Shown here: positions 8,640 through 17,494 of the stretch, piece by piece
How the letters are laid out: every line of letters starts with the position of its first letter
Position numbering within the stretch: the first letter of the stretch is position 1
Source: Haladaptatus salinisoli
GTDB taxonomy: Archaea > Halobacteriota > Halobacteria > Halobacteriales > Haladaptataceae
Length of the DNA stretch: 64,000 nt
Direction: 5' to 3'
Assembly: GCF_020614375.1 (NCBI RefSeq)
Contig: NZ_CP085327.1
Location: 310,001 to 374,000, forward strand
Program-made: the position numbers and the translations under genes
Notes under the pieces: model-generated
Told to the model about the DNA's origin: nothing
Databases searched by the model: none
The model's input: only the letters and a program-made list of their open reading frames with translations

Positions 8640-9197
8640 CTACGCTCCGTCGCGCGCTCGCCACTCTTCGCGGAGCAATCCGTAGTTGACCCTATCGACG
8701 TACTCGCCGTCGATGAACCGATCTTTGCGGATGCGTCCCTCCTCCGCGAATCCGAGCGACTTCAACAGGCCTTGTGAAGCCACGTTGAAATCGTACGCTC
8801 CCGCGCCCACAGCAGGGTGGTCGTACACCCGGAAGACGTAATCGATGACGAGGGAGACGGCCTCCTTTCCGTAGCCTTCGCCGTGAACTTCCGGGACGAG
8901 CCAGTAGACGAGTTCGGGTCGCCGCCAACTCGCGTCCTCGACGAAGACCGCACCGATGGGTCGCACGTCGTCTTCGTCGGGGTGGCCGGGCGCGGCGTCG
9001 TCACCGTCGAGACAGACGAGGAACTGATCGACTTCCTCGTCGTTCCACTCCGCGAGTTGCTCTTCGTTCTTGAGCGGGGTGCCGAGCGGGTAGCGAATCT
9101 CGGGGTTGGCGTAGGCGCGCTGGAGGAACGAGACGTCCTCGCGTTCGAGCGTTCGGAGCGTAACTCGCTCGCCGCGCTCGATGAGTGCTCCTGGCAT
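8640..9197 (-). CDS. GNAT N-acetyltransferase, RimJ/RimL-like
   Basis: A 185-aa acetyltransferase. The opening IERGERVTLRTLEREDVSFLQ is typical of RimJ/RimL-like enzymes. The acetyl-CoA pyrophosphate loop lies in VPEVHGEGYGKEAVSLVIDY, and the C-terminal NVASQGLLKSLGFAEEGR forms motif B. It probably acetylates an amino group on a protein or small molecule; the substrate is unknown. It ends 11 bp from the convergent aminotransferase. Confidence 0.85.
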   Translation of the reverse strand: MPGALIERGERVTLRTLEREDVSFLQRAYANPEIRYPLGTPLKNEEQLAEWNDEEVDQFLVCLDGDDAAPGHPDEDDVRPIGAVFVEDASWRRPELVYWLVPEVHGEGYGKEAVSLVIDYVFRVYDHPAVGAGAYDFNVASQGLLKSLGFAEEGRIRKDRFIDGEYVDRVNYGLLREEWRARDGA

Positions 9198-9282
9198 GGG
9201 TACATCGAGTAGAATGCTTGATAAGTATCTTCCGTCTCGAAGCGGCGGTGGACGGGGCCTAACGAGGAACCGCCCGCCGATT

Positions 9283-10551
9283 TTACTCGAACCGCTTTCT
9301 GACGCTCTCGGCGTGCGCCTCCAACCCCTCGGCTTCGGCCAGCGTCGTAATCGTCTCAGTGAGGTTCGACAGCGATTCCTCGTCCAATCGCTGTACCGTG
9401 GTCGAGCGCAGGAACGTATCGACCGACAGTCCGCCCGTGATCTTCGCCAGTCCGGTCGTCGGCAGGACGTGGTTCGTCCCGGAGGCGTAGTCGCCCGCCG
9501 CCACGGGGGTGTACGAACCGAGGAAGACGCTTCCCGCGCTATCGATGCGCTTCAGAAGTTCCTCGTCGTTCTCGGCCTGAATCGAGAGGTGTTCCGCCGC
9601 GTACTCCTCGGCGAACGAGACGGCTTCGCTCATCGACCGCGCGACGAAGACGCCGCTGGCGCCGTTGCCCAGCGCGTTCCGGATGACCTCCTCGCGCTCG
9701 CGCTCGCTCGCCTGTCGGTCGATTTCCTCGGCGACCGCCTCGGCGACGTCGGAATCGTCGGTGACGACGACCGCCGAGGCGTTCTCGTCGTGTTCGGCCT
9801 GCGCGACCGCGTCGCTGGCGACGTGTTTCGGATTCGCGGAGTCGTCCGCGACGACGAGCAGTTCGCTCGGCCCGGCGAGGAAGTCGATGGCGACGTCGCC
9901 CTGCACCTCGGCTTTCGCCGCGGTGACCCATCGATTGCCGGGACCGACGACCTTCTGCGCCCGGTCTATCTGCTCGGTTCCGTAGGCCATCGCGGCGATC
10001 GCTTGCGCGCCGCCGACGCGGTAGACCCTGTCCGCTCCCGCGGCGTGAATCGCGGCCAGCGTGATGGGATTCTGAGGGTCGCCGGGCGGGGTGGCGACCG
10101 CCACCTGCTCGACGCCAGCCACCTTCGCCGGGACGACCCCCATCAGCGCGCTGGAGGGGTACGCGGCGGTTCCGCCGGGGGCGTACACCCCGACGCGCTC
10201 TATGGGTCGGAACCGGCGTCCGAGTTCGCGCCCGTCGAAGTCCGCGCGCCAGTCCTCGGGCAGTTGGGCTTCGTGGAACTCGCGGACGTTCGCCGCGGCG
10301 TCCTCGATGGCCTCGCGCACCTCGTCGTCTACCTCCTCGTAGGCCCGTTCGGCGTCGTCGGTGATGTCGATGTTCCCGACCTCCACGCCGTCGAACTCGC
10401 GGGAGAACTCGCGAACCGCCACGTCGCCCTCGTCGCGCACTCGGTCGATGATGTCGCGCACGTCGCCGCGAACGCTCTCGATTCCGGCGTCCCGGTCGAA
10501 CAGCGCGCGTCGCTCGTCCGGCCCGAGGTCGGCTATCGGCTTCGGATTCAT
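9283..10551 (-). CDS. hisD: Histidinol dehydrogenase
   Basis: A 422-aa enzyme catalysing the last two oxidations of histidine synthesis, L-histidinol to L-histidine, using NAD and zinc. Recognisable blocks run in order: YAPGGTAAYPSSALMGVVPAKVAG, YRVGGAQAIAAMAYGT, GPGNRWVTAAK and AGPSELLVVAD, then EHLSIQ and the zinc/active-site segment ASGTNHVLPT. The length is normal. No other his genes are adjacent, in keeping with dispersed histidine genes in haloarchaea. Confidence 0.96.
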   Translation of the reverse strand: MNPKPIADLGPDERRALFDRDAGIESVRGDVRDIIDRVRDEGDVAVREFSREFDGVEVGNIDITDDAERAYEEVDDEVREAIEDAAANVREFHEAQLPEDWRADFDGRELGRRFRPIERVGVYAPGGTAAYPSSALMGVVPAKVAGVEQVAVATPPGDPQNPITLAAIHAAGADRVYRVGGAQAIAAMAYGTEQIDRAQKVVGPGNRWVTAAKAEVQGDVAIDFLAGPSELLVVADDSANPKHVASDAVAQAEHDENASAVVVTDDSDVAEAVAEEIDRQASEREREEVIRNALGNGASGVFVARSMSEAVSFAEEYAAEHLSIQAENDEELLKRIDSAGSVFLGSYTPVAAGDYASGTNHVLPTTGLAKITGGLSVDTFLRSTTVQRLDEESLSNLTETITTLAEAEGLEAHAESVRKRFE

Positions 10552-10672
10552 GCGTCGGTGTTCGAAGCGGGCGGAAAAACGGTTTGCGCTCTAGGACGGC
10601 GGTTTCGTCGAGGCGATTCGGTCGGCGGTATCCTCCCGCCTTCGCCACGGACGTTCCGTTTCGCGGTTCGCG

Positions 10673-11833
10673 TTATCGACGCAGAACGGTGCTTATCGCG
10701 CCGACGAGGGCGTTACTGGGGTCCTGCGAGAGTTCCCAGCACATCATCCCGCCGAAGTCGTTTCGCTCTACGTACTTCGCCTTCTCCATCGTGGAGTGTC
10801 TGTCGTCGTAGGTGACGAATACGCCGTCCTCCGCGGAGTACAGCCACGGCACGCGGGCCCGCGGGTGCCAGTATTTTTCGTAGCCGGCCTCCGTCTTGAG
10901 GCTCCGAATGTCCTCGTACGTCCGCGTGTCTGCGCCGTCGAACGACTGGAACAGTCCCCGATTTTCGTCTCGCACGCCCTCGAAGGCGAACCCGTAGAAC
11001 GGCGTTCCGAGGACGACCTTGTCGCGCGCTATCGGCTGGTCGGCCCAGTACCGCATCGAGTGGTCGACGGTGAGGAGGCGCTGCCAGTACGTCGGGTCGT
11101 CGTAGGCGGCGTACAGCGGCGCGTTGAAGTTGGTCGCGGCGCTCCAACTCCCGTAGAAGTTGTAGTTCATCACGTTGACGAAATCCAGCACCTCGTCGAG
11201 TTTTTCGACTTCCAGCGGGTCGATGTTCGGCGGGATGGGGGCCGCCGCGATGCTCAACTCGTAGCTTCCGTCGTCCTCGCGCCCCGCGACGTCGAGTTGC
11301 CGCCGGAGTTCGCGGAGGAGCAGCGTGAAGTTCCGGGGGTCGTCCTCCCGAACCGATCCGTTCGGATACTCCCAGTCCACGTCGATGCCGTCGAAGTTGT
11401 ACTCCCGTAGGTGTTCGACGGCCGTTCGAGCGAACCGCTCGCGGCCTTCGACCGTCGAAGCGGCGTCGGACATGTTGCTGCCGAAGTCCGCGACGGAGAG
11501 CATGAACGACGTGTTCGGTCGTTCGCGCGTCACCGTCTCGAACTGCCGGAGCACTTCGGGCGCGCGGTCGCCGGCGACGGCGAGTTTCACCTCGCCGTTC
11601 GACTCCGTTTCGAGGAAGGCGTAGTTCAGGTGCGTGAGGTCGTCGTAGGGGACGTCTCGGGGCGTGTAATCGCCCGCCCACGAGGGGTAGTATCCGACGA
11701 CCCGTTTGTTCGTCGCGGCTTCGCCGTCGTCGTCGGTCGCCCGGACCGCTCGGGAGACGAACGGCGTCGTCGCCAGCAGTCCGGCGCTCCGCAGGTATCT
11801 TCGTCGGCCAGCGTTCACGTTTTCGTTTGTCAT
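10673..11833 (-). CDS. Tat-exported GH18 chitinase
   Basis: A 386-aa glycoside hydrolase family 18 protein. Residues 1-33 hold a twin-arginine signal (RRRYLRSAGLLATTPF) for folded export. The catalytic signature DGIDVDWE lies at about residues 148-155, with Glu155 the expected acid/base. NVMNYNFYGSW and the C-terminal GGMMCWELSQD are further GH18 barrel landmarks. It should cleave beta-1,4-linked N-acetylglucosamine polymers outside the cell. There is no chitin-binding domain. ATG at 11833 is preferred to an upstream in-frame TTG. The AT-rich 11859-11866 is a plausible TATA box. Confidence 0.92.
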   Translation of the reverse strand: MTNENVNAGRRRYLRSAGLLATTPFVSRAVRATDDDGEAATNKRVVGYYPSWAGDYTPRDVPYDDLTHLNYAFLETESNGEVKLAVAGDRAPEVLRQFETVTRERPNTSFMLSVADFGSNMSDAASTVEGRERFARTAVEHLREYNFDGIDVDWEYPNGSVREDDPRNFTLLLRELRRQLDVAGREDDGSYELSIAAAPIPPNIDPLEVEKLDEVLDFVNVMNYNFYGSWSAATNFNAPLYAAYDDPTYWQRLLTVDHSMRYWADQPIARDKVVLGTPFYGFAFEGVRDENRGLFQSFDGADTRTYEDIRSLKTEAGYEKYWHPRARVPWLYSAEDGVFVTYDDRHSTMEKAKYVERNDFGGMMCWELSQDPSNALVGAISTVLRR

Positions 11834-11993
11834 CCGTATATACAACGTAAGTATCGACTATAAACAATGTACCTAGTATTATAATTAACAGAAATTTTTG
11901 AGAGACAAGGTTGCTTCGCCGGAGCTTCCTTCGTGTAACCTCGCGAAACGGACGACGCTAACTCAGTTGTAACTCCAAGTCGTCGGTTCATCC

Positions 11994-12064
11994 GGCTCTG
12001 ATGAATCCCTCAACCGGTGATCGTTCTCACTGGTCGTGCTGAATACAAGGCGCGTCTCGGTCAC
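11994..12064 (+). repeat. Repeat copy A, insertion-sequence-end-like, left of the rhomboid gene
   Basis: A stretch of about 71 bp beginning GGCTCTG. It aligns to 12973-13044 in the same orientation with one single-base gap, including an 11-base identity (TGCTGAATACA) and a shared CGCGT block. Short ends starting GGCTCTG resemble the termini of some haloarchaeal insertion sequences; this is from memory and not tested. Confidence 0.6.
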
Positions 12065-12303
12065 CGGCTACTTAGAGCCTGGCGAGTGGAATGGGGTGAT
12101 AGACGCAGAGGATATATTGAACGGCCTATGACGCGCACCCAGTGGAATTTCGGATTTACGATGAACCCGTTGACGTATAATGACCGAAAGACGTGACCGT
12201 GACACTTGACGGAGACACGTTACGGAAGTTGCTCGAAACGCCGGTTAAGTGTCCGTATACATATTTGGGGCCATTACCTTCACTTTCGGTTTGTAGCTCG
12301 TCG

Positions 12304-12313
12304 TTATATATAT
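12304..12313 (+). promoter_or_regulatory. TATA box of the rhomboid gene
   Basis: A strong TATA element (TTATATATAT) is centred about 28 nt before the ATG at 12337, consistent with a leaderless transcript beginning at that codon. Confidence 0.65.
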
Positions 12314-12336
12314 CGAATAAGTCACCATTATTGTGT

Positions 12337-12969
12337 ATGGAGGATATAATGACACAGAGAGAAACAAAGTACTGGCCGACGCTAACGCTCGCCTTTGGCG
12401 TTGTGTTCGCAGTTGTGTACTCGGGGCAACTGCTCATAGACGGGAGTCTGTCAAAAGACGCCGGATACCAGACTGCGACGATGGTGAAAAACACCGTTGG
12501 CAATGGATCGGTCGTATTTTCGTGGTTGTTCCATTCCACGCACATACACTTCTCGGAAAATCTCGCCATCTTCCTTCTCACGGGATGGTGGGTTGAGAAT
12601 CGAGTAGATGACGACCGATTTATTCTCGGCGTTGCTGTTGTCCTCGGAATCGGTGCGAACGTAGCTGCTGCTCTCTTCTTCCAAGTTCCTGGAGCAGGAA
12701 TCAGCGGGATCACGACCGGACTGGGAATGATGATCGCTCTGGGAGCGTTCGAGAGGTTGTTTGACTCTACCGTCCGTTTGATGAAGAACATCCCTGATTT
12801 CACACTTTCTGTTGTGTTCGTCCTCTGGAGTATCGGCGCTATCGGACCGCTCCCGGCTGGGACTGCTGTCGAAGTCCACCACTTTGGTGCGGTGTTTGGT
12901 ACCGCTTGGTACGCGACAGAAAAGGTTCGTTACGACTTCGGGCACCCACCGACTCCACAAAATAGCTAA
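12337..12969 (+). CDS. Rhomboid-family intramembrane serine protease
   Basis: A 210-aa protein with about six membrane segments. The rhomboid landmarks are present: HSTHIHFSENL (about 66-76) corresponds to the conserved His/Asn helix, GISGIT (Ser123 in a GxSG motif) carries the nucleophile, and HHFGAVFG (His181) fits the catalytic H-x-x-G-x-x-x-G helix. It should cleave transmembrane substrates within the membrane. The frame stays open to 12193, but the TATA box falls inside that extension, so I start at 12337. A GGAGG 5 nt before the ATG at 12349 makes that an alternative start. Codon use and GC are lower than the neighbours', and direct repeats flank it, suggesting transfer. Confidence 0.82.
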   Translation: MEDIMTQRETKYWPTLTLAFGVVFAVVYSGQLLIDGSLSKDAGYQTATMVKNTVGNGSVVFSWLFHSTHIHFSENLAIFLLTGWWVENRVDDDRFILGVAVVLGIGANVAAALFFQVPGAGISGITTGLGMMIALGAFERLFDSTVRLMKNIPDFTLSVVFVLWSIGAIGPLPAGTAVEVHHFGAVFGTAWYATEKVRYDFGHPPTPQNS

Positions 12970-12972
12970 TTT

Positions 12973-13044
12973 GGCTCTGTGAGAAACCCTTGTTCGGTGA
13001 TAGTTTATCGAAGTGATGCTGAATACAGGACGCGTATCTTGCAC
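12973..13044 (+). repeat. Repeat copy B, insertion-sequence-end-like, right of the rhomboid gene
   Basis: About 72 bp starting four bases after the rhomboid stop codon with GGCTCTG. It is a diverged direct copy of 11994-12064, about 980 bp away. Confidence 0.6.
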
Positions 13045-13115
13045 GATCAGACTCGAAGAATCGGGCCGTAACGATACCCGCGTAGTTCTCGTGAGAGAAT
13101 CACTAACGCACGACT

Positions 13116-14051
13116 TCAGGTGGCCTCGGTCAGGTGTCGTTCGAGGAATGCGGCCTCCTCCTCGACAATCTCATCGGCCGTATCGCCGACGAACGCTCCG
13201 AAATGATCGATATCGTAGGTGACCCACTTGAGATCAGAGAGATGGGCGGCCGCTGCTTTGATGGCACTCCTCGGGGCGATCTGGTCGCCAGCTCCCTCGA
13301 CGAGAAGCGCCGGACAATTGATCTGGCCGGCTTCCGAGACAGGCCGGTACAGGCCGAAGGTCAAGAACACGCGCGCGGCACAGCGGTTCACCAACGGATC
13401 GTCTGCCTCCGGTCCGACGGCGGCCTCGTGACCCTTCTTCGAGCCCTTGGTCGGTAACGCAGGGAGGTCCTCGGGATAATTGCCCCAGATGGGGATGTAG
13501 TAGGGCTCCTGTCCGGTCCATTTTCGGGCTAGGTCCCGGATACCTGCCGCAGTCGTGCGGAGTCCATAGGCCGGACCCATCTGTCGCGTGATGTAGAGGA
13601 TGGCTCGCATCCCGTCAAGCACTGGATTTTGCCCGACGTACGCATCAACATCTTCTCTCGCAGCAGTAACGAATGCCCCGCCACCGCCCATCGAAAACCC
13701 CCAGACGCCGATATGGTCTCCGTCGACGCCGTCGATGGTACGCGCATGACCGACGGCAGCCCGCCAGTCGACGAGTTGTCGGAACGGGATCACGACGTTT
13801 CGCGGTTCGCCGCCGCTCTCACCCAGCGATCGATAGTCGAACGTCATCGCCGCGAGTCCGTGTTCCGTGAGCCGCTGTGCGACGGCAGGGAGGCCTGCCT
13901 GACGGGGCAGTCCGAAGCCGTTCCCCATCACCACGACCGGCGGATCGCCCGTCGTGAGCGATTCGTCCGGGCGGTACAGAGAGCCCGCACAGCGCGTTCC
14001 CTCGCTAGTGAACTCGATAGGTTCGTATTCGGCCGGCACATTCTGAGACAT
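13116..14051 (-). CDS. Alpha/beta hydrolase
   Basis: A 311-aa alpha/beta-hydrolase fold protein. The nucleophile elbow is GFSMGG (Ser120); the acid is probably in VEGAGDQIAPRSAI and the catalytic His in YDIDHFGAFVG near the C-terminus. The oxyanion-side strand is PPVVVMGNGFGLPRQAG. This architecture resembles the dienelactone hydrolase / xylanase-lid acetyl-esterase-like group that accepts esters or lipids; the substrate is unknown. There is no signal peptide. It lies in the lower-GC segment next to the rhomboid region. Confidence 0.85.
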   Translation of the reverse strand: MSQNVPAEYEPIEFTSEGTRCAGSLYRPDESLTTGDPPVVVMGNGFGLPRQAGLPAVAQRLTEHGLAAMTFDYRSLGESGGEPRNVVIPFRQLVDWRAAVGHARTIDGVDGDHIGVWGFSMGGGGAFVTAAREDVDAYVGQNPVLDGMRAILYITRQMGPAYGLRTTAAGIRDLARKWTGQEPYYIPIWGNYPEDLPALPTKGSKKGHEAAVGPEADDPLVNRCAARVFLTFGLYRPVSEAGQINCPALLVEGAGDQIAPRSAIKAAAAHLSDLKWVTYDIDHFGAFVGDTADEIVEEEAAFLERHLTEAT

Positions 14052-14538
14052 GATACGGGTGATTTGCTATGCGATTACCTGCAGGAGAGTTTTCAACGAG
14101 GTCAATCCAGCGTACGGTAATCTGGCCGGCGAGTACATACTCCGCTTCGCTATTAGTTATGCGCTACCCCCAACACGGGTAACAGTCGCTTTCGACGGTA
14201 ACTGGAAATATTCTGGCCCGACACGCGCCTAGTATACAGTTCGACCGTTCTAACAGTTCATACGAACGATTCTGTCGTTGGCTATCTCATCTGTCGGTAA
14301 CGCTGCGCTGGACTCATCCACTGTATGCAGCACACCGTTTGTGACAAAAGCTCGGCAATCCGTTGCGCCGCTGTAGGATAGAGGCGCATATCTTCCACAC
14401 CGTATCCACCGGCCGGTAAATTCGTGGTGCGTACTTGTCAGAAAGAGAGCTTCTGCCCCAGCGTTAACAGTAACACGTCGACGCAGGTTACCAAAAGCCA
14501 ACCCGACATCGGCTACGTCCGACGAGTGAGAATTCAGA
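14052..14538. other. Gene-free stretch
   Basis: About 490 bp between the hydrolase promoter side and the end of the nucleoside phosphorylase gene. Open frames here are short and unlike proteins. The segment 14377-14398 (GATAGAGGCGCATATCTTCC, continuing AC) resembles the inner part of the rhomboid-flanking repeats, possibly a third decayed copy. Confidence 0.4.
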
Positions 14539-15300
14539 TTACTTCCCGTCGAAGTACACTTCGAGTGTCTCGACCGCTTGGTCGAACATCTCGGGTTGGA
14601 TGTTTTCGTATTCGACCCCCGCATCCCATTCCTCTTCAGTAATGAGGTCACCGACGTCAAAGACTGCTGCCGAGTCAACACCGCGATACTCGGCAACCGC
14701 GAACAGGCTTGCCGCTTCCATCTCGACGGAAACGACACCATCGGCGACGTACTCTGCTATCTCGTCGGTGGTCTCCCGATAGAACGCACTGGTCGTCCAC
14801 GTCGTTCCTCTGTGGACATCGAAGCCGGCATCCGCGTACGCCGCTTCGAGGTGATCGACGAGTTCCTCCGTCGGTGTTGCATCGGTCTCCGGCGGAAGGT
14901 AGTGGTACGAGGCTCCCTCGTCCCGAATCGCTCGGTCGGCGAGTATCACGTCCGTCGGCTCGATAGACCGTTGTAAACCGGCGGAACCCCCGACGATACA
15001 GAGCACCTCGGCCCCCGCCGCGATGAGATTCTCGGCGATCGTTGCCGTCACGGGCGCGCCGATTCCGAATTTCCCGACGACGCCGACGGTGTCGTTCACG
15101 GGGTGTACTTTCTGCCCGCGAACGATGGGGATCGGGTCGTCCGTCTTTTCCGGCACGACCGTTTCGAAGAGTTTCGACTGAAACGTCAGGATGACGACGG
15201 GCGGAACGTCGGCCTCGGTATCCCCTCCGTACTCTTCGATGGCTTCCGATGGAGAGAACAACGCCTTCGAGTCGTACTTATCACCGTAGTTCGGGATCAT
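14539..15300 (-). CDS. Nucleoside phosphorylase, uridine phosphorylase-like
   Basis: A 253-aa member of the PNP/UDP phosphorylase superfamily. Features are GKFGIGAPVTATIAENLIAAG, the phosphate-binding CIVGGSAGLQ, the base-side DRAIRDEGASYHYLPP, and the ribose/active-site segment SVEMEAASLFAVAEYRGV with the MEAA motif. It should cleave a nucleoside with phosphate to a free base and ribose-1-phosphate. The Glu-Met-Glu context fits uridine or broad-specificity phosphorylases, but base preference is unproven. Nearby GC is lower than in the rest of the window. Confidence 0.88.
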   Translation of the reverse strand: MIPNYGDKYDSKALFSPSEAIEEYGGDTEADVPPVVILTFQSKLFETVVPEKTDDPIPIVRGQKVHPVNDTVGVVGKFGIGAPVTATIAENLIAAGAEVLCIVGGSAGLQRSIEPTDVILADRAIRDEGASYHYLPPETDATPTEELVDHLEAAYADAGFDVHRGTTWTTSAFYRETTDEIAEYVADGVVSVEMEAASLFAVAEYRGVDSAAVFDVGDLITEEEWDAGVEYENIQPEMFDQAVETLEVYFDGK

Positions 15301-15655
15301 TCGAGTTGATTGTCAGAGGTATTGGATATAAACCTGCCTCCGATTTGCGTGGTGAGCACTTCGTGGCCGAAGAAGGGTGGGACACGTCATAGCCGGGGAA
15401 GCCACCAGCGAGTGACCGATCAAAGACGAAGTGTGGCCGTGCTCCGTGGTACGGCACTTTTCGACATCTTACAGGGCGAATTCGCTGCCGTATCGGAGGC
15501 ACGTTGTGACGACATCGACGCGGAGACAGTAGTGACCGCCTCGACGAGAATGATACGCGCCAACTCGATCGGCGTCGAACCGAAGGGCGAGTCCTCGAGG
15601 CGATTCAATGACTCGGGTCCGAGTTTTTCTTATGCCAATCGGAGTGCCCCCGGCG
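15301..15655. other. Gene-free stretch, possible gene remnant on the plus strand
   Basis: About 355 bp. One plus-strand frame (about 15430-15640) has amino-acid composition compatible with a haloarchaeal protein but no credible start and no recognisable family, so I do not call a gene. It may be decayed coding sequence. Confidence 0.3.
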
Positions 15656-16081
15656 TCAGCGCTCGCGAAGTCGCACCGCGCCGCGTCCGAGCGCGAACCC
15701 GACCGACGCGCCGACCAGACCGACGATTCCGAACGCGACCACCAGCGTCCAGAGGGGCGACTCCCCGGTCGCGGCACCGGTGACGACACGCCGAAGCAGC
15801 GCCACGACTCCGAACGAGAGCGCGGGTACCAGACCGACCGCGACGCTCACGAGCAGTCCCCCGCCGCGAACCGCGCTCAGCGCGGCGACGACCGGCGGCG
15901 CGTAGAAGAGCGCCGCCGGGAGCAGGTGGTCGTACACGAGACCCGAACCCCGACCGCCCCCGAACGTCACCACGAGCAGGAGGACGAGGACGACGCCGGC
16001 GAACCCGCCGACGAAGACCGACCAGTGGCGCGTTCTGCGCTCCGGACGACCCCACAACAACCGTTCCGAGATAGCTGACAT
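15656..16081 (-). CDS. Hypothetical four-segment membrane protein
   Basis: A 141-aa protein with about four hydrophobic helices joined by short loops and a basic C-terminus (RGAVRLRER). The start MSAISERLLWG at 16081 is preferred to longer in-frame options, which encode an unlikely Cys/His-rich leader. I do not recognise the family. It is divergent from the paaK-type ligase with a spacing of about 110 bp. Confidence 0.65.
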   Translation of the reverse strand: MSAISERLLWGRPERRTRHWSVFVGGFAGVVLVLLLVVTFGGGRGSGLVYDHLLPAALFYAPPVVAALSAVRGGGLLVSVAVGLVPALSFGVVALLRRVVTGAATGESPLWTLVVAFGIVGLVGASVGFALGRGAVRLRER

Positions 16082-16191
16082 CCGTTCGACGTGCAACGTC
16101 AGATGGGATAAACGTTCAGTCGATTGGCGGAAGCGTCCGGCGAAAAAATCGAGAAACAGTTTTGCCAACCCCCTTCGAAGGGTCGATAAGC

Positions 16192-17478
16192 ATGGCATAC
16201 AGTGACACCGAGATGTCGTCACGGGACGAACTGCGGGCGCTCCAGGACGAACGGCTCGCCGAAACGGTCGAGCGCGCCTACGAGAACGTCCCGTTCTATC
16301 GAAACGCGCTGGACGAGGCGGGCGTTTCGCCGGACGACATCGAGGGCGTCGAAGACATCTCCCGACTTCCGTTCACGACGAAGGAGGACTTCCGCGACGA
16401 GTACCCCGACGGGATGTTCGCGGTACCGCGCGAGGAGATACGCCGAATCCACGCCTCCTCGGGGACGACCGGGAAGCCGAAGATAGTCTCCTACACCGAG
16501 TCCGACCTCGACGTCTGGCGCGAAGTGATGGCCCGCTCGCTGGCCGCGGCGGGCGTCGAACCCGGCCACGTCGTCCAGAACGCTTACGGCTACGGGCTGT
16601 TCACCGGAGGGCTCGGCTTCCACGACGGGGTCGAGGAACTCGGCGCGTGCGTCATCCCGGTCGGGGGCGGGAACACCGCCAGACAGATCGACATGCTGCA
16701 GGACTTGGAGAGCGACGTGCTCGCCTGCACGCCCTCCTACTGCCTCTACCTCGCCGAGGCCGCGGAGGAGCGGGGCATCGACCCGCGCGACCTCCCGCTC
16801 TCGACGGTCGTCATCGGCGCGGAACCGTTCACCGACCCGATGCGCGATGAGATAGAGGACGCGCTCGACGTGACCGCCGTGGACGTGTACGGCCTCTCGG
16901 AGATAATCGGCCCGGGCGTCTCCATCGAGTGCGCGGAGGTGCAGGAGGGTCTCCACGTCTGGGAGGACCACTTCTATCCCGAGATAATCGACCCCGCGAC
17001 GGGCGAGGTGCTACCCGAGGGGGAGGAGGGTGAACTCGTCATCACCAGTTTGACGAAGGAGGCGCTGCCCGTCCTGCGTTACCGAACCGGCGACATGACC
17101 AGCCTGAACTACGAGCCGTGCGACTGCGGGCGCACCGCGGTCCGGATGGGCAACGTCACCGGGAGGGCGGACGACCTCCTCATCGTCCGCGGGGTGAACG
17201 TCTACCCGAGCCAGATCGAGGACGTGATGGTCGACCTGGACGCCGTCGCGCCGCACTATCGCATCGACCTGACGCGCGACGGAAACCTGGACCGCATGAA
17301 GATAACCGTCGAGTACCACGAGGAGTTCGAGGACTCGCCCGACGAACTCCGCGAGCGAATCCGCGTCAGACTGGACGAGATACTGGACGTGACGCCCGAC
17401 GAACTCGAAGTGGCGGAGCCGGGTGCCATCGAGCGAACCGAGGTCGGGAAGGTAAAGCGCGTGTACGACCACCGCTGA
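16192..17478 (+). CDS. paaK: Phenylacetate--CoA ligase family protein
   Basis: A 428-aa adenylate-forming enzyme. It has the PaaK opening VERAYENVPFYRNALDEAG, the ATP-binding P-loop ASSGTTGKPKIVSYT, the YGLSEIIGPGVS motif, the hinge RYRTGDMTSL, and the late VTGRADDLLIVRGVNVYPSQIE with the C-terminal catalytic Lys near RTEVGKVKRV. The reaction is phenylacetate (or a related aryl acid), ATP and CoA to the acyl-CoA, the entry step of the aerobic phenylacetate pathway whose later genes lie at 18.5-19.5 and 30.6-35.8 kb. The length fits. Another aryl substrate is possible. Confidence 0.88.
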   Translation: MAYSDTEMSSRDELRALQDERLAETVERAYENVPFYRNALDEAGVSPDDIEGVEDISRLPFTTKEDFRDEYPDGMFAVPREEIRRIHASSGTTGKPKIVSYTESDLDVWREVMARSLAAAGVEPGHVVQNAYGYGLFTGGLGFHDGVEELGACVIPVGGGNTARQIDMLQDLESDVLACTPSYCLYLAEAAEERGIDPRDLPLSTVVIGAEPFTDPMRDEIEDALDVTAVDVYGLSEIIGPGVSIECAEVQEGLHVWEDHFYPEIIDPATGEVLPEGEEGELVITSLTKEALPVLRYRTGDMTSLNYEPCDCGRTAVRMGNVTGRADDLLIVRGVNVYPSQIEDVMVDLDAVAPHYRIDLTRDGNLDRMKITVEYHEEFEDSPDELRERIRVRLDEILDVTPDELEVAEPGAIERTEVGKVKRVYDHR

Positions 17479-17494
17479 CGGACCGGCGAGGACC

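Larger units (their letters stand above)
11834..12336. other. Gene-free, lower-GC stretch carrying a repeat copy and the rhomboid promoter
   Basis: About 500 bp without a supported gene. It holds the chitinase promoter at its left edge, an AT-rich run near 11870-11900, repeat copy A (11994-12064) and a TATA-like box at 12304-12313. Base composition is visibly less GC-rich than the flanks. Confidence 0.5.

Noticed and set aside
12193..12336. N-terminal extension of the rhomboid gene
   Set aside because: A strong TATA box (12304-12313) lies inside it and the extra residues do not resemble rhomboids.
14050..14232. Possible 60-aa gene divergent from the alpha/beta hydrolase
   Set aside because: It overlaps the hydrolase start, has no supporting motif and lies where that gene's promoter should be.
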